This document shows positions 18,278-27,802 of a DNA stretch of 64,000 bases, in pieces. Position 1 is the stretch's first letter. Every line of letters begins with the position of its first letter. The notes beneath the pieces were generated by a model. That model did no database searches and was not told where the DNA came from. It was given only the letters and a program-made list of their open reading frames with translations. The translations under genes and the position numbers were made by a program. This DNA comes from JARKPK01 sp964631235 (lineage in GTDB: Bacteria; Planctomycetota; Planctomycetia; Pirellulales; Thermoguttaceae), in contig CAZVZX010000016.1 in the NCBI GenBank assembly GCA_964631235.1, positions 33,203 through 97,202 on the forward strand, in the 5' to 3' direction.

Positions 18278-20554
18278 TCAGTTCTTCGGCGGGACGCAAT
18301 AGGCCTCGAACTCGACGACATGGAAGCACGGGTCGAGACTATGCTTCAGCCCGATCACGCGCACCGCCTTGACAGGCCGCGGCGGAAACTTTATTTCCTG
18401 CCAACTCGATCGATCCTCTTGGCTGTAATCGACCAACGGCGCGAAGTTCACCCCGTCCGCCGAGAGCTCGATGCGATAGCGATACTTTCGCTCGATGTCG
18501 TCGAGCAGCAGCATGCGGATCAATTGAAGTCGGTACACTCGGTCGAAAGAGATTACCCACTGGCATGGAAAGGCGGAGTAGGTGAAGCCGCCTTTCTTTG
18601 CGGAGTATCCTTGCGTTACGCCGTCGAGCATATCGCCGGGCGCGAAGATCTGTTTATCCGAAGCCACAGTTGTGCCGTTGGTTGCCAGGGCGACGTTGCC
18701 GGGCTTGATCACCCCGGCGCCGGCTTGCAGTGTTTCGTCGCCCGTGGCGATGGCGTCGGCAATCCGCTTTTCCACGCGGGTTTTTTCCAGCCCGGTGAGC
18801 TTCGGCAGGGCTTTTTCGTACAGGCTGACAGCGTGAGCCTCGACGGCTGATCGCTGGGCCTTGATCGTTTCGCGTTCGGCCACCTGCCACCACTGGTCGG
18901 CCGCAGCCACCACGTCTTTTGGTTCGGTCGGGCCGGCCAATTCGAGCTTGGCCGCATCGGCCCAGCGCTTGTCGCCCGACTTGACCAAGTAGGGCAACCC
19001 TTTCTCCCATTGCCGTTTGGTTAGGCAATACCAAAGGCCGACGATCTTGTTCGCCTCAGCATCGTCAGGCTGTTCGGTCAGCGTTTGCATCGCTTTCTGG
19101 ACGGCCGAGAACCGGAGCTTCAAGCGGTCGATTTCTCGCTCTTTCAGTCCGATCGTTTGTTCCGCCTGCCGATCACGACTCTTCTTGGCGGCGGCCAAGG
19201 CCGTGCGGCTCAGTTTCTGGGCCGTTTCAAAATCGTCGGCCGCGATGGCGGCATCGACCAGCGGCAACGCGGCCATGAAGACGGCCGTGCCGTTGTCTAA
19301 GGCGCGATTCTTCACCGACTCGTCCAGCAAGGCCAACTTCACATTCAAGGGCGTGATGGCGAAATGGCTGCCCATCTCGTCGATCGCCGAAAAAGCCTTC
19401 TGATACTCGCCCGCCTCGATCAACAGCCCAATCGCCAGCCGATAGAGCATGAATCGTTGGTCTGGGGTGTTGTCGGTCTGATGGGCCTGGCCAAGCAGCG
19501 TTTCCGCCAGCGCGGTCCGCGTCTCCGAGTTCTTCGCCTCGGCAAACTCCTTTTTGAACACCTCGCGGATCTGCCGTTCGGCCGCCTGCTGGGCAGCGGA
19601 GTCGGGCACCGGAGCCTTGCCGCTTGTGGCAGGCGCGGCAACCGGCGTTGTCGGTTCGTCCGAGGGCGACGACGGCTTCGAGGCGTCGCTCGGTTCTTCG
19701 TCTTTCGGTTTTTCCGATCCTTCTGTCGCGACGGAGGATTTCGGCTCGACCGTCGGTTTCGCCGTCGGGTCGAGTAGGTCTTCGAGCGTCCGCGGTTGGG
19801 CCGGCTGGGCAACCGCCTGCGGCGAATTGCCCGATGAACCGCTCGCGCCGCCCGACTTCTGGCCGCCGTTGGGCTTCGGATTGCCGTTCGGACGAGAACG
19901 ATCGTTGTCCGCTTTGACGGAGACGGGAACGCTTTGGGCTGACGTTTCCGCTGAACGATCGGGCGCGTCTTCAGCCCGGCTTGCGGGGCGTCTGTCTCCG
20001 CCGCCGCTAACCGCCCAAACCCCAATCGCAGCAATGCCGACCAACGCCAGTGCCGCCACAGTGATCACCGCCGGCTTCATCCAGAAGGGCCGAGGCGCGG
20101 CATCAGATGCCCCTACCGTCGATCCGCTTTGATTGTCTGCTGATTTTGCCGAAGCGGCCGAACCCTTGCCGCGACGGACCGCTCCGGTCCGCCGCACCGG
20201 TTCGACTTCAATTTTGATTTCGGGCAGAGCAGGCGCCTTCGCCGGCGCGGCGGGCTTCTTCAACGCGCCATTGCTCAGCGTTCGTCGCAGTTCCGCGTCG
20301 TAGGCCGCTCGCTTCTCGGGATTCAGCAAGCACAGCCGGGCGGCAGCCACCTCATTGAGCAACTGCTGCGAGTACGCCGAGAACGGCCCGTTTTGAAACT
20401 GCTTCAGCAGCGCCATCCGACCGTCGGCCGCCGTGGCAATGACTTCCGTATCGGACTCGAAAGGAACAAGTCCCAGCAGTCGATAGTGATGCGGGGGTTG
20501 CTCCTCGGGCGGTATCCCCAACCACTTGCGATAAGGATCGAACTGCTCGCTCAT
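18278..20554 (-). CDS. Planctomycete J-like domain protein with one membrane span and C-terminal F5/8C-like domain
   Basis: A 758-residue protein starting MSEQFDPYRKWLGIPPEEQP. Residues 6-90 carry the planctomycete J-like domain (HHYRLLGLVPFESD, then LLNPEKRAAYDAEL), recalling DnaJ but without HPD. One membrane helix spans about 161-182, then a long Ser/Pro/Lys-rich segment (185-330), a helical region with TPR-like character, and a C-terminal galactose-binding-like domain (FPCQWVISFDRVYRLQLIRM). The domain order suggests a cytoplasmic J-like head and an exported or periplasmic carbohydrate-binding tail. It lies inside the polysaccharide cluster, 15 bases upstream of the flippase, so it is likely co-transcribed with it. 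Its function is unknown; scaffold or glycan-sensing roles are speculation. Confidence 0.82.
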   Translation of the reverse strand: MSEQFDPYRKWLGIPPEEQPPHHYRLLGLVPFESDTEVIATAADGRMALLKQFQNGPFSAYSQQLLNEVAAARLCLLNPEKRAAYDAELRRTLSNGALKKPAAPAKAPALPEIKIEVEPVRRTGAVRRGKGSAASAKSADNQSGSTVGASDAAPRPFWMKPAVITVAALALVGIAAIGVWAVSGGGDRRPASRAEDAPDRSAETSAQSVPVSVKADNDRSRPNGNPKPNGGQKSGGASGSSGNSPQAVAQPAQPRTLEDLLDPTAKPTVEPKSSVATEGSEKPKDEEPSDASKPSSPSDEPTTPVAAPATSGKAPVPDSAAQQAAERQIREVFKKEFAEAKNSETRTALAETLLGQAHQTDNTPDQRFMLYRLAIGLLIEAGEYQKAFSAIDEMGSHFAITPLNVKLALLDESVKNRALDNGTAVFMAALPLVDAAIAADDFETAQKLSRTALAAAKKSRDRQAEQTIGLKEREIDRLKLRFSAVQKAMQTLTEQPDDAEANKIVGLWYCLTKRQWEKGLPYLVKSGDKRWADAAKLELAGPTEPKDVVAAADQWWQVAERETIKAQRSAVEAHAVSLYEKALPKLTGLEKTRVEKRIADAIATGDETLQAGAGVIKPGNVALATNGTTVASDKQIFAPGDMLDGVTQGYSAKKGGFTYSAFPCQWVISFDRVYRLQLIRMLLLDDIERKYRYRIELSADGVNFAPLVDYSQEDRSSWQEIKFPPRPVKAVRVIGLKHSLDPCFHVVEFEAYCVPPKN

Positions 20555-20745
20555 CGCTCGCCTCTGCCGACTGACGGATGCAGGTTGCATACCTTGTCTA
20601 TTTTGTCAGTGCAAGGCGATAAATGCAACCGCGTTGGGCATAACACGGCGGTGATCCCGCATTGGCATCGACCGCTGGCGTCCGACGGCGCGCAACGCGA
20701 TCGACAAATAAGGCCCGGCTCGAGCGCGCGCGGCCTCGACGGCGT

Positions 20746-21921
20746 TCAGACGGCATCAGTCGATTCATAGAAACAGCGGATGGCCTCGACGACCGATTCC
20801 GCTTGCTCGTCGCTCAGTTCGGGATAGATCGGCAGGGCCAGCGTCTCTCGGGCGGCCGCCTCGCTGGCGGGGAAGTCGCCCGGCTGGTGTCCCAGATAGG
20901 CAAAGCACTCTTGCAAGTGCAACGGCACCGGATAGTAGATTTCCACTCCGATGTTCCGTTGCCGCAAGAAGGCAACTAATTCATCGCGTCGCGATGCACG
21001 GACCACGAATTGGTTGTAAATGTGACGGCGGTCCGGTGCCTCGACCGGCAACCGAAGCCGGCCTTCGCCGACCAAGCCCGCCTCGGCAAACAACCGCCGA
21101 TACCGGGCGGCGTTGGCCTGCCGCATTTCCGACCAGCGGTCCAAGTGGGGCAGTTTGGCATTGATCACGGCCGCCTGAATTGCATCGAATCGGAAATTGC
21201 CGCCGATCAGCGAATGGTAGTATTTCGGCTTCGATCCATGCACGCGGAGGACCTGCAACAGCTCGGCCGTCTCGCTATCGCAACAGGTAACCATGCCCCC
21301 ATCGCCGGCGCAGCCGAGATTCTTCGACGGGAAGAAGCTGAAGCAGCCGTATTTGCCCATCGACCCGGCGCGGCGCCCCCGATATTCCGCTCCAATCGCC
21401 TGCGCTGCATCTTCGATGACCACCAGCGAATGTCGGCGCGCAATCTCGGTGATCGCGTCCATGTCGGCGCATTGGCCGTAAAGATGCACGGGAATGATGG
21501 CTTTTGTCGCTGAAGTGATCTTCGCCTCGATTTGCGTCGGATCGATGTTGAACGTGTCGGGCAAGATATCGACGAATACAGGCTTGGCACCAACTCGGGC
21601 GATCGAACCGGCAGTCGCAAAAAACGTGTAGGGCGTGGTAATCACTTCGTCGCCGGGGCCGATCCGCTCGGCCATCAAGGCCAACAATAAGGCGTCCGTG
21701 CCCGACGATACTCCCACCCCGTAACGGCAACCGCAGTATTCGGCAATCCGCGCCTCGCACTCTGCGACCACCGGACCGAGAATGAATTGTTGGCTTTCCA
21801 GCACCGCCGTCACGGCTGAAATAATTTCCTCGCGAATCGGAGCGAACTGGGCTTTCAGGTCGAGTAAGGGGACAGGAACCGTACGAACCTGAGATGACGA
21901 CGGTGCGACAACGGTGGCCAT
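20746..21921 (-). CDS. DegT/DnrJ/EryC1/StrS-family PLP sugar aminotransferase
   Basis: A 391-residue PLP enzyme. PVPLLDLKAQFAPIREEI opens the fold; GVSSGTDALLLALMA binds the cofactor phosphate; VVIEDAAQAIGAEYRGRRAG carries the Asp for the pyridine nitrogen; and the Lys in FSFFPSKNLGCAGDGG is the Schiff-base residue. It should transfer an amino group from glutamate to a keto-sugar nucleotide, and the 4-keto product of the CapD-like enzyme (22594-24483) is the natural partner in the same cluster. The product sugar cannot be specified. ATG at 21921 follows an AAGGA site at 6 bases. A 672-base gap precedes it, so it may begin its own transcript. Confidence 0.92.
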   Translation of the reverse strand: MATVVAPSSSQVRTVPVPLLDLKAQFAPIREEIISAVTAVLESQQFILGPVVAECEARIAEYCGCRYGVGVSSGTDALLLALMAERIGPGDEVITTPYTFFATAGSIARVGAKPVFVDILPDTFNIDPTQIEAKITSATKAIIPVHLYGQCADMDAITEIARRHSLVVIEDAAQAIGAEYRGRRAGSMGKYGCFSFFPSKNLGCAGDGGMVTCCDSETAELLQVLRVHGSKPKYYHSLIGGNFRFDAIQAAVINAKLPHLDRWSEMRQANAARYRRLFAEAGLVGEGRLRLPVEAPDRRHIYNQFVVRASRRDELVAFLRQRNIGVEIYYPVPLHLQECFAYLGHQPGDFPASEAAARETLALPIYPELSDEQAESVVEAIRCFYESTDAV

Positions 21922-22593
21922 AATCGTTTCCTTCAGCACGCCGCGCCGCGATGCCGCGGCGCAAGTTTCCGTAAAAAACGCCAAGGGCGACTCCAACCCC
22001 AAACTTCTACCCGGAAACAGCCCGTGAAGGAAAGATCAATTCCCGGCGACGATGCCATCGCAGGGGGGATGAGCAAAGACGAAACAACTCGGCAATCGCT
22101 CGGCGGCCGCGTCGTCGCTCGCCCGCAACGGCGAAAACAGCGTTGCGGCCTCGGCGGCCGACGAACGCCTTCGACGGCCCAACGAAATAAGCCGATCGGG
22201 AGATGCCCCCGAATGCCCCGTTTGGGCCCGCTGCCGAAACACCGCGACCGAGTCTTTGTTGTAACCCTATTTATATCAGACGTTTATGAACATTGTGCCA
22301 TCGCCTGCCCCCGCGGTCGGCGCGCACTCCGTTCCCGTGGGGCGACGGTCCCTCGACCAAAATGGCGGTCGGTGGGCCATCGCCCGTCGATCCGTTATGC
22401 CTGCCCCCAACTTCGCACTGAAGCGGCCGTAAACCGGCCCGTCATCTGCTTACGTAAGACTACATCACAAAAGCCGTTGGGTGAGCGCCAGAAGAAAGAT
22501 CACCCGGTCGATCAGTATTTCGTTGCCACCTTTCGCGCGTTAGGCTGTGCCAGGTGCGTTCCAGAACCCGGCACGCATGTCCGAGTGCGCCGA
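21922..22593 (-). other. 672-base intergenic gap inside the polysaccharide cluster
   Basis: No credible gene on either strand: the open frames have Arg/Pro-rich compositions typical of antisense shadows. On the minus strand GATATAAAT at about 22270 is a possible -10, with no convincing -35. A perfect 10-base palindrome CTTACGTAAG is at 22449-22458. The gap splits the cluster after the CapD-like gene and may hold the promoter and long leader of the DegT-to-WbuB part. Confidence 0.5.
22449..22458. repeat. 10-base perfect palindrome CTTACGTAAG
   Basis: CTTACGTAAG lies about 135 bases after the stop of the CapD-like gene, in the gap upstream of the DegT gene. It is AT-richer than its surroundings and could be an operator half of a dimeric regulator. 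One copy only; chance occurrence in 64 kb is possible. Confidence 0.3.
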
Positions 22594-24483
22594 TCATGAC
22601 GGTCGTGCGGCCGGTTGCTCTTTCGGCTCGGCGGCGGTTGCTTGCCCATTGAGCCATTCGGGGACGATTTCGTGCAAGGCCCTTCGCAGGGGTTCGTCCG
22701 GACCATTGACCAATTTGGCCAACTCTTCGAACGATCGGCGGACCTCGGGCAGCGAGAAGGGGCGATGATACGCCGCCCGCACCTTCGGATGCGACGTGGG
22801 CAGCGTTTGCTCGTCGATGAAGTAGAGCTCCTCGTACAATTTTTCGCCCGGACGGATGCCCGTAAAAACAATCTCGATGGCGTGTTCGGGCAATCCCGAC
22901 AGGCGAATCAAATCGCGGGCAAGATCAACGATCCGAACCGGCTCGCCCATTTCCAGCACAAAGATCTCGCCGCCGCGCCCCATGGCTCCCGCCTGCAACA
23001 CCAGTTGCGACGCCTCGGGGATGGTCATAAAGAACCGCGTCATCCGCGGATCAGTGACGGTGATCGGCCCACCCTGCCGAATCTGTTCTTGAAACAGCGG
23101 CACCACGCTCCCATTCGACCCGAGGACATTTCCGAAACGAACCACCGTGAATCGCGTGTTCGACTCCTGCGACAGGGCATGCACGTAGCGCTCGGCCAAG
23201 TGCTTGGAAACGCCCATCACACTGGTCGGATTGACCACTTTGTCCGTCGAGATGAGCACGAAGCTCTCGGCGCCGATTTCATGGGCCAAGTCGGCCAAGC
23301 ATCGGGTGCCGAACACGTTGTTCTTGATGGCTTCTCCGGTGTTGTATTCCATCAACGGCACGTGTTTATGTGCTGCCGCGTGAAAGATCACCTCGGGACG
23401 ATGTTCCAGAAAAAGATTGCGCATGCGCCGCTCATCGGTAACATCGCCGATGCAGACGCGGAGATCGGCCTCGGGGAACAGCCGCCGCAATTCATTGTTG
23501 ATGGCGAAGATGCGGTTTTCGCCCCGTCCCAACAGAATGAGCGTGGCCGGCTGGAACCGCAACACCTGACGGCAAATTTCGCTGCCGATGCTGCCGCCGG
23601 CTCCGGTGACCAGCACGCGGCGTCCTTCGATCCAGCGTCCGATTTTTTCGCTGTCGAGCTGCACCGGATCGCGGCGAAGCAAGTCGGCGATTTCGATGTC
23701 GCGGATCGGCACCCGTTCGTCCGCGTTGAGGTGTTCGCTCGCCGAACGAACGATCTTCAGGTTCAACTTGTTGTCGCGGCACACGCCCATCAAATTCCGC
23801 AATTCCGCCCCGCCCAGCGTGCCGGCCATCACCAACACATCTCGGGCTTGAACGGCTGTGGCAATATCGCGCAACTGATCGAGGGTGCCGAGAATCGGAA
23901 TCTGGCTGAGCCGGTTGCCCGGCTTCGCCCCGTCATGCCCGGTCGAAATGAAGCCGCGGATGCGATATCCCAGGTCGAAATGCGATTGAATCTGATACGC
24001 CAAAATCGCGCTGTTGTGGTCCACGCCCACCATCAGGGCCGAGCGGATGTCTTTGTTCCACAGCGGGTGGATGTTTTCACGCACCAGTCGCCAACTGGCT
24101 CTCAGGGCCGCCAACACGGTGAGGCTGATCATGCAATCGAGAATCAGCACGCTCCGCGGGATCTGATAGGCGGGCACGAGGAAATGATCCACCGCGGCCA
24201 CTGCAACGGCGGCGATCAGGGCGGCGCGCAGCATAGCCACCAGATCGCTGAACGTGACGAAACGCCACCATCCCTGAAACTGGCTCGCCGCGTAAAAGAC
24301 GAGGCACTTGAGCACGACGACCCAAGGCAGGCAAACGCGGAACATCTCCACGAAGTACGCCGGCGGCTCGAAATCGAAACGCAACAGAAAGGCCGCCCAA
24401 AGGGCAGCGGCGAAAACCGCCGCATGCCCGACGGCAATCAGCGCGCCGCGAACGCGGAGCATGGCACCGAACAGCTTATTCAT
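22594..24483 (-). CDS. Membrane-anchored nucleotide-sugar 4,6-dehydratase (CapD/FlaA1/PglF/WbpM type)
   Basis: A 629-residue protein. Residues 1-135 hold four hydrophobic helices, then a first Rossmann-like CoA-binding region (residues about 150-270) and an SDR domain from about 285 with VLVTGAGGSIGSEICRQV. The active site has Met in place of Tyr (VMGVSKHLAERY), as in PglF and WbpM. Such enzymes make a UDP-4-keto-6-deoxy-HexNAc intermediate for amino sugars, consistent with the aminotransferase next in the cluster. The length and domain order are normal for the family. It begins 9 bases after EpsI stops, so the two are co-transcribed. Confidence 0.92.
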   Translation of the reverse strand: MNKLFGAMLRVRGALIAVGHAAVFAAALWAAFLLRFDFEPPAYFVEMFRVCLPWVVVLKCLVFYAASQFQGWWRFVTFSDLVAMLRAALIAAVAVAAVDHFLVPAYQIPRSVLILDCMISLTVLAALRASWRLVRENIHPLWNKDIRSALMVGVDHNSAILAYQIQSHFDLGYRIRGFISTGHDGAKPGNRLSQIPILGTLDQLRDIATAVQARDVLVMAGTLGGAELRNLMGVCRDNKLNLKIVRSASEHLNADERVPIRDIEIADLLRRDPVQLDSEKIGRWIEGRRVLVTGAGGSIGSEICRQVLRFQPATLILLGRGENRIFAINNELRRLFPEADLRVCIGDVTDERRMRNLFLEHRPEVIFHAAAHKHVPLMEYNTGEAIKNNVFGTRCLADLAHEIGAESFVLISTDKVVNPTSVMGVSKHLAERYVHALSQESNTRFTVVRFGNVLGSNGSVVPLFQEQIRQGGPITVTDPRMTRFFMTIPEASQLVLQAGAMGRGGEIFVLEMGEPVRIVDLARDLIRLSGLPEHAIEIVFTGIRPGEKLYEELYFIDEQTLPTSHPKVRAAYHRPFSLPEVRRSFEELAKLVNGPDEPLRRALHEIVPEWLNGQATAAEPKEQPAARPS

Positions 24484-24492
24484 CGGAGGCGA

Positions 24493-25158
24493 TTACTCCG
24501 CAACCGGTTTGGGCAAACCGCTGTTGACGACCAGCCAATCGAACGTCTGCTTGCCGACCTCGACCAGCCGGCGTTCGTCGGCTTCTTCATCGTCGGTCGC
24601 GGGGGTTTCCAACAGAACCTTGATGACGGCGGGCCATTGCTTCAGCCCGCGCATCCGCATGCGAACGGCGCCCAAATCGAGTCGATCGAAAAAGGTGTAT
24701 TCGCCCCATTGAAACCAGTAGAGCACCCGAACTTTTCGCCCGCCCTGCTGCCACGTGGAAAGGCTTGCCTCGACGGCGGCATCGCCCGAGCCGGAAATCA
24801 CGACTCGTCGCTCGTCCAGCATTTGATAGGCTTGGCCGCGATAACAGTGGATCGGTGTATGAATCACCGCCGTTTCCGGGTTGACATGGACGGCGCAGTG
24901 CAGCGTTACCGGCAGCAGCGCCGGCGCGACATAGCGGCGGTTGACCAGCTCCTCGGCGCCGGTCGCTGTGGCGATTCGCGGATCGAGTTCGACTTCGTCC
25001 CCTTGCCAATTGCCGAGCGATCGAGGAAGTTCGTTCAGCGGACGCAGGGGCATCATGACGTCATCGCGGGTCAAGCCGCCGCGCGTCCAGAGCGTTACGC
25101 CGAACACCAGCAGCAATAGCCCGGAAATCACCAGCAGTCGCACGCTCGTTCCGTTCAT
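24493..25158 (-). CDS. epsI: EpsI family protein (exosortase-associated, DUF3485)
   Basis: A 221-residue protein with one N-terminal membrane anchor (residues about 8-25, LLVISGLLLLVFGVTLW) and a periplasmic domain. The motif HTPIHCYRGQAYQM at 100-113, with H104 and C105, corresponds to the conserved H-x-P-x-x-C-Y-x-G of EpsI/DUF3485. EpsI is found with exosortases in exopolysaccharide clusters and in some species is fused to them; its chemistry is not established. Here the exosortase lies 2.8 kb upstream with the kinase homologue between. The ATG at 25158 removes a 21-codon hydrophilic extension and puts the anchor at the N-terminus. Confidence 0.85.
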   Translation of the reverse strand: MNGTSVRLLVISGLLLLVFGVTLWTRGGLTRDDVMMPLRPLNELPRSLGNWQGDEVELDPRIATATGAEELVNRRYVAPALLPVTLHCAVHVNPETAVIHTPIHCYRGQAYQMLDERRVVISGSGDAAVEASLSTWQQGGRKVRVLYWFQWGEYTFFDRLDLGAVRMRMRGLKQWPAVIKVLLETPATDDEEADERRLVEVGKQTFDWLVVNSGLPKPVAE

Positions 25159-25606
25159 AACCGTTTCTCGATTGCGGTTGACCGCATGCTTCGTCATCCA
25201 TTGGGCCGCTCGTTTCGCCAAGCGGCAGACCGGCCTTGCCGGTTTGCCCGGCGCGGCGGGCTCGCTTTCGGCGGATCATCGAATTCCCGTCCGACGTCCC
25301 TAATCCCTTATCCTAAATAAAACCGCGAAGAACGGAAAGCAGTTCAAACGGGGGCTGCACGCCATCGTCCGCTTCAGCAATGGTGTGGAACCATTTCGGC
25401 TGCGGCAGCGGCGAGAAGCTGCCCCTGACCGTCCCACGTCCGGTCATCCGGTCGTTGCGCGAAAGGCTCGGAGCGACGAATCGGGAATCGTTCTGCCGCT
25501 AAGAGAGAAGATTCTCCCCGCCGACGACAACGGCCCCGGCACTCGCCGGGCAAGGCGGCCGATCGAAGTGGCGATCGGCGCGCCTTGTCCGAGGCGGGCA
25601 TCGCTA
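25159..25606 (-). other. 448-base intergenic gap between epsI and the kinase-like gene
   Basis: I see no supported gene. On the minus strand a run rich in A/T (TTTTATTTAGGATAAGG, about 25310-25325) follows a weak GC hairpin, so a terminator or a promoter is possible, but neither is clear. The gap breaks the otherwise tight cluster. Confidence 0.4.
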
Positions 25607-27802
25607 CTACTTCTCGCCGGCCGGAGCCATCACCACCGTTTCCAGCCGCCGCGCCCCAAAGGCATCGAGGATTTCGCATGCCGACTGCACCTTGGGCGAC
25701 TGGCTCACGTCGCGGAACACCGCCAAGATGACCATATCAACGTGTTGGCTGATCAGACGGGTGTCAGCCACCGGGAGCACGGCCGCACCGTCGATCACAA
25801 TCATTTCGTAATTGTTCCGCAACTGGTTCAACATCTCGCCGATGGCGCCTTTGGCCAAGGCGGCCAAGGCTTGGCGGTCCAACTGCCCGGCCGGAACGAC
25901 CGTCAGCCCGTCGGCTTCGGTTTCACGGACGATTTGATCCAACGACGCTTCGCCGCGGAGCCATTCGCACACGCCTGGGGCGGCCTCCGTCCCGAAGAGA
26001 CGGTGGAGCACCGGGCGACGGAGGTTGCCGTCGATCAACACGGTGCGGCGGCCGTTCCGAGCCAAGCTGGCGGCCAACTGCGTGGCGGTGGTCGTCGAGC
26101 CTTCGCCGCCCGCGGCGCTGGTCGTCAGCACCACGCGAACGTTGTCCGAGGCGGCCACGCGCATCACTCGGGCGGCAACGCTGTCCACGGCTGCGGTGAG
26201 CTTTTCGGTCCATGCGCTTTGCTTGCCCGCCGCCGGTCCGCCCAACCGCCGCAGTACGCGGCCCGGCACGATCGGCAACGCGCCGATCAGCGGCGCTCGG
26301 CCGGCAAGCTGCAGCGACACTTCTTCCACCGAGTTGATCTTCCGCACGCGGGAATCGCCCCAGATCACCAATCCCACCGGCAGGCAGAACGCCGCCAAGC
26401 TGGCCAAGGTTACCAAGAGGTAGCGAATCGAAGGCATGTACTCGTCCTTCGGCTCTTCGGCCCCTTGCAGCGGCGTCACTCGCGGCGCCGCCCGCTGCTC
26501 CACCCGCAACCGTTCACGTTCTTCGTGAACTTGCTTCAGCGTGTTTTCCAATTGGGTGATTTGATTTCGCATCATCTCCAAGTCGATCGACGAAGTGCTC
26601 AGTCGCTCGGCCTCCTGACGCTTCACCTCTACTTCGTTGGCCAGACGCTTTTCGAACTCCACCAGCCCGGCGAATTGCGCCTCGAGTTTCTGAATCTCTT
26701 TGGTGATCTCCGATCGCCGCATCGCTTTCAGTCCTTCGCGGATCGAGTCGTACACCTCGGCCAGTTGCGACCGCAGCGAGTCGAAGTCGGTCTTGTACTT
26801 CGAAGCATACCGCGCTTTCTGGCTATCGGCCGTGTGCGAATCGATGTAGGCCATGTCCATCCGCCGCCAGGCCAGTTCGGTTTGCAGATCGCGGGCCACC
26901 GGATCGTTGCGGGCCAGCGAGTCGATCTCGTAGTCCGAGATTTCCTGGTCGTTGACCGCTTCCAGCAAGGCCACTTGGGCGTCCAATTCGCCCTTGGTGC
27001 GGCGCAATTCGAACTGGGCTTGCATCAATTGCCGTTGATACTCGGCGTATTGCTGCATGGCGATCTGCTGCTTCAGGGTGATCGTTTCTCGATCGGAGGT
27101 GCCGAGGTCTTCGGCCAATGCCTTCAACGCAGTGCGAACTTGCCGCACTTCGCCTTCTTTTTCGTTGAAAACGCGGTCCAGATCGTTGAGCCGCTCGCGC
27201 CGCTGACGCGATTCGACGTTGACGATGTCTTGCAGGTAGGCGTCGACGACGGCCTGCACGAGGACGGCCGCTTCTTTGCCGTCGCGGCTTCGCATCGCCA
27301 CTTCCATGATCTCCGCCCGGCCCGGATACCGCACAATCAACTCCTCGGCCAGCCAGCCCACCGGGTCGCGTTCGCGCTTTTCCAGTTGCAGGGCCCGAAC
27401 CTCGGGATTCTTCAGGGCGTTGTTCAGCACGAAACGGCTGCGGACCAACTGTTGCTGGGTGTTCTTGAACACCTCGTACTCGTTGATCAAGTCCACATAC
27501 GCTCGCGTGTTCGGCAGAATCTGCTCTTGCCGCATCGACACGCGAAGATAGGCCGCCGCCTCATAACGGTAGCCGTAGCCGAACCATGTGGCCACGCCGG
27601 CAATCGCCGCGGCGATCAGGCCCAACGCCGTGCATAGGAACCAATGACGCCGGAAGGAGTGCAGGTACGGCCCAATGCCGACGGGTCGCGTCTCCGCCGG
27701 CGGCGCCGTCCAGACGCTCATCACCGGCTCGCCGCCGGTTCGCACGGCGGCCGGACCGCCGTTGACTTCCGCGGGAATCAGATGAGTTTCGTTGCTCGAC
27801 AT
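25607..27802 (-). CDS. Wzc/CpsD-like chain-length and BY-kinase homologue with degenerate Walker A
   Basis: A 731-residue protein with the Wzz-like architecture: first membrane helix at about 55-75, long coiled periplasmic region (about 100-440, rich in Glu, Gln, Arg), second helix at about 459-482 and a cytoplasmic ATPase-like domain from 540. In Wzc-type BY-kinases the P-loop reads GEGKST; here it is GGEGSTTT (565-572), with no Lys. Walker A' is partly kept (VLIDGNLRRP, D591) and Walker B is VIDGAAVLPVAD (D671). There is no C-terminal Tyr cluster: the protein ends in Ala/Gly/Glu/Lys. It may still set chain length, but kinase activity is doubtful. It lies between the exosortase and epsI, with gaps of 203 and 448 bases. 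Confidence 0.88.
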   Translation of the reverse strand: MSSNETHLIPAEVNGGPAAVRTGGEPVMSVWTAPPAETRPVGIGPYLHSFRRHWFLCTALGLIAAAIAGVATWFGYGYRYEAAAYLRVSMRQEQILPNTRAYVDLINEYEVFKNTQQQLVRSRFVLNNALKNPEVRALQLEKRERDPVGWLAEELIVRYPGRAEIMEVAMRSRDGKEAAVLVQAVVDAYLQDIVNVESRQRRERLNDLDRVFNEKEGEVRQVRTALKALAEDLGTSDRETITLKQQIAMQQYAEYQRQLMQAQFELRRTKGELDAQVALLEAVNDQEISDYEIDSLARNDPVARDLQTELAWRRMDMAYIDSHTADSQKARYASKYKTDFDSLRSQLAEVYDSIREGLKAMRRSEITKEIQKLEAQFAGLVEFEKRLANEVEVKRQEAERLSTSSIDLEMMRNQITQLENTLKQVHEERERLRVEQRAAPRVTPLQGAEEPKDEYMPSIRYLLVTLASLAAFCLPVGLVIWGDSRVRKINSVEEVSLQLAGRAPLIGALPIVPGRVLRRLGGPAAGKQSAWTEKLTAAVDSVAARVMRVAASDNVRVVLTTSAAGGEGSTTTATQLAASLARNGRRTVLIDGNLRRPVLHRLFGTEAAPGVCEWLRGEASLDQIVRETEADGLTVVPAGQLDRQALAALAKGAIGEMLNQLRNNYEMIVIDGAAVLPVADTRLISQHVDMVILAVFRDVSQSPKVQSACEILDAFGARRLETVVMAPAGEK

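Noticed and set aside
22262..22290. TGGCAC near 22293 on the minus strand as a sigma54 promoter
   Set aside because: The required GC dinucleotide at -12 is absent at the correct spacing; only the -24 half matches.
22615..25119. Long open frame on the plus strand opposite the CapD-like and EpsI genes
   Set aside because: Antisense to two genes with conserved motifs; similar shadow frames lie opposite the kinase-like gene and the left part of the exosortase region (25385-27637, 27862-29997).
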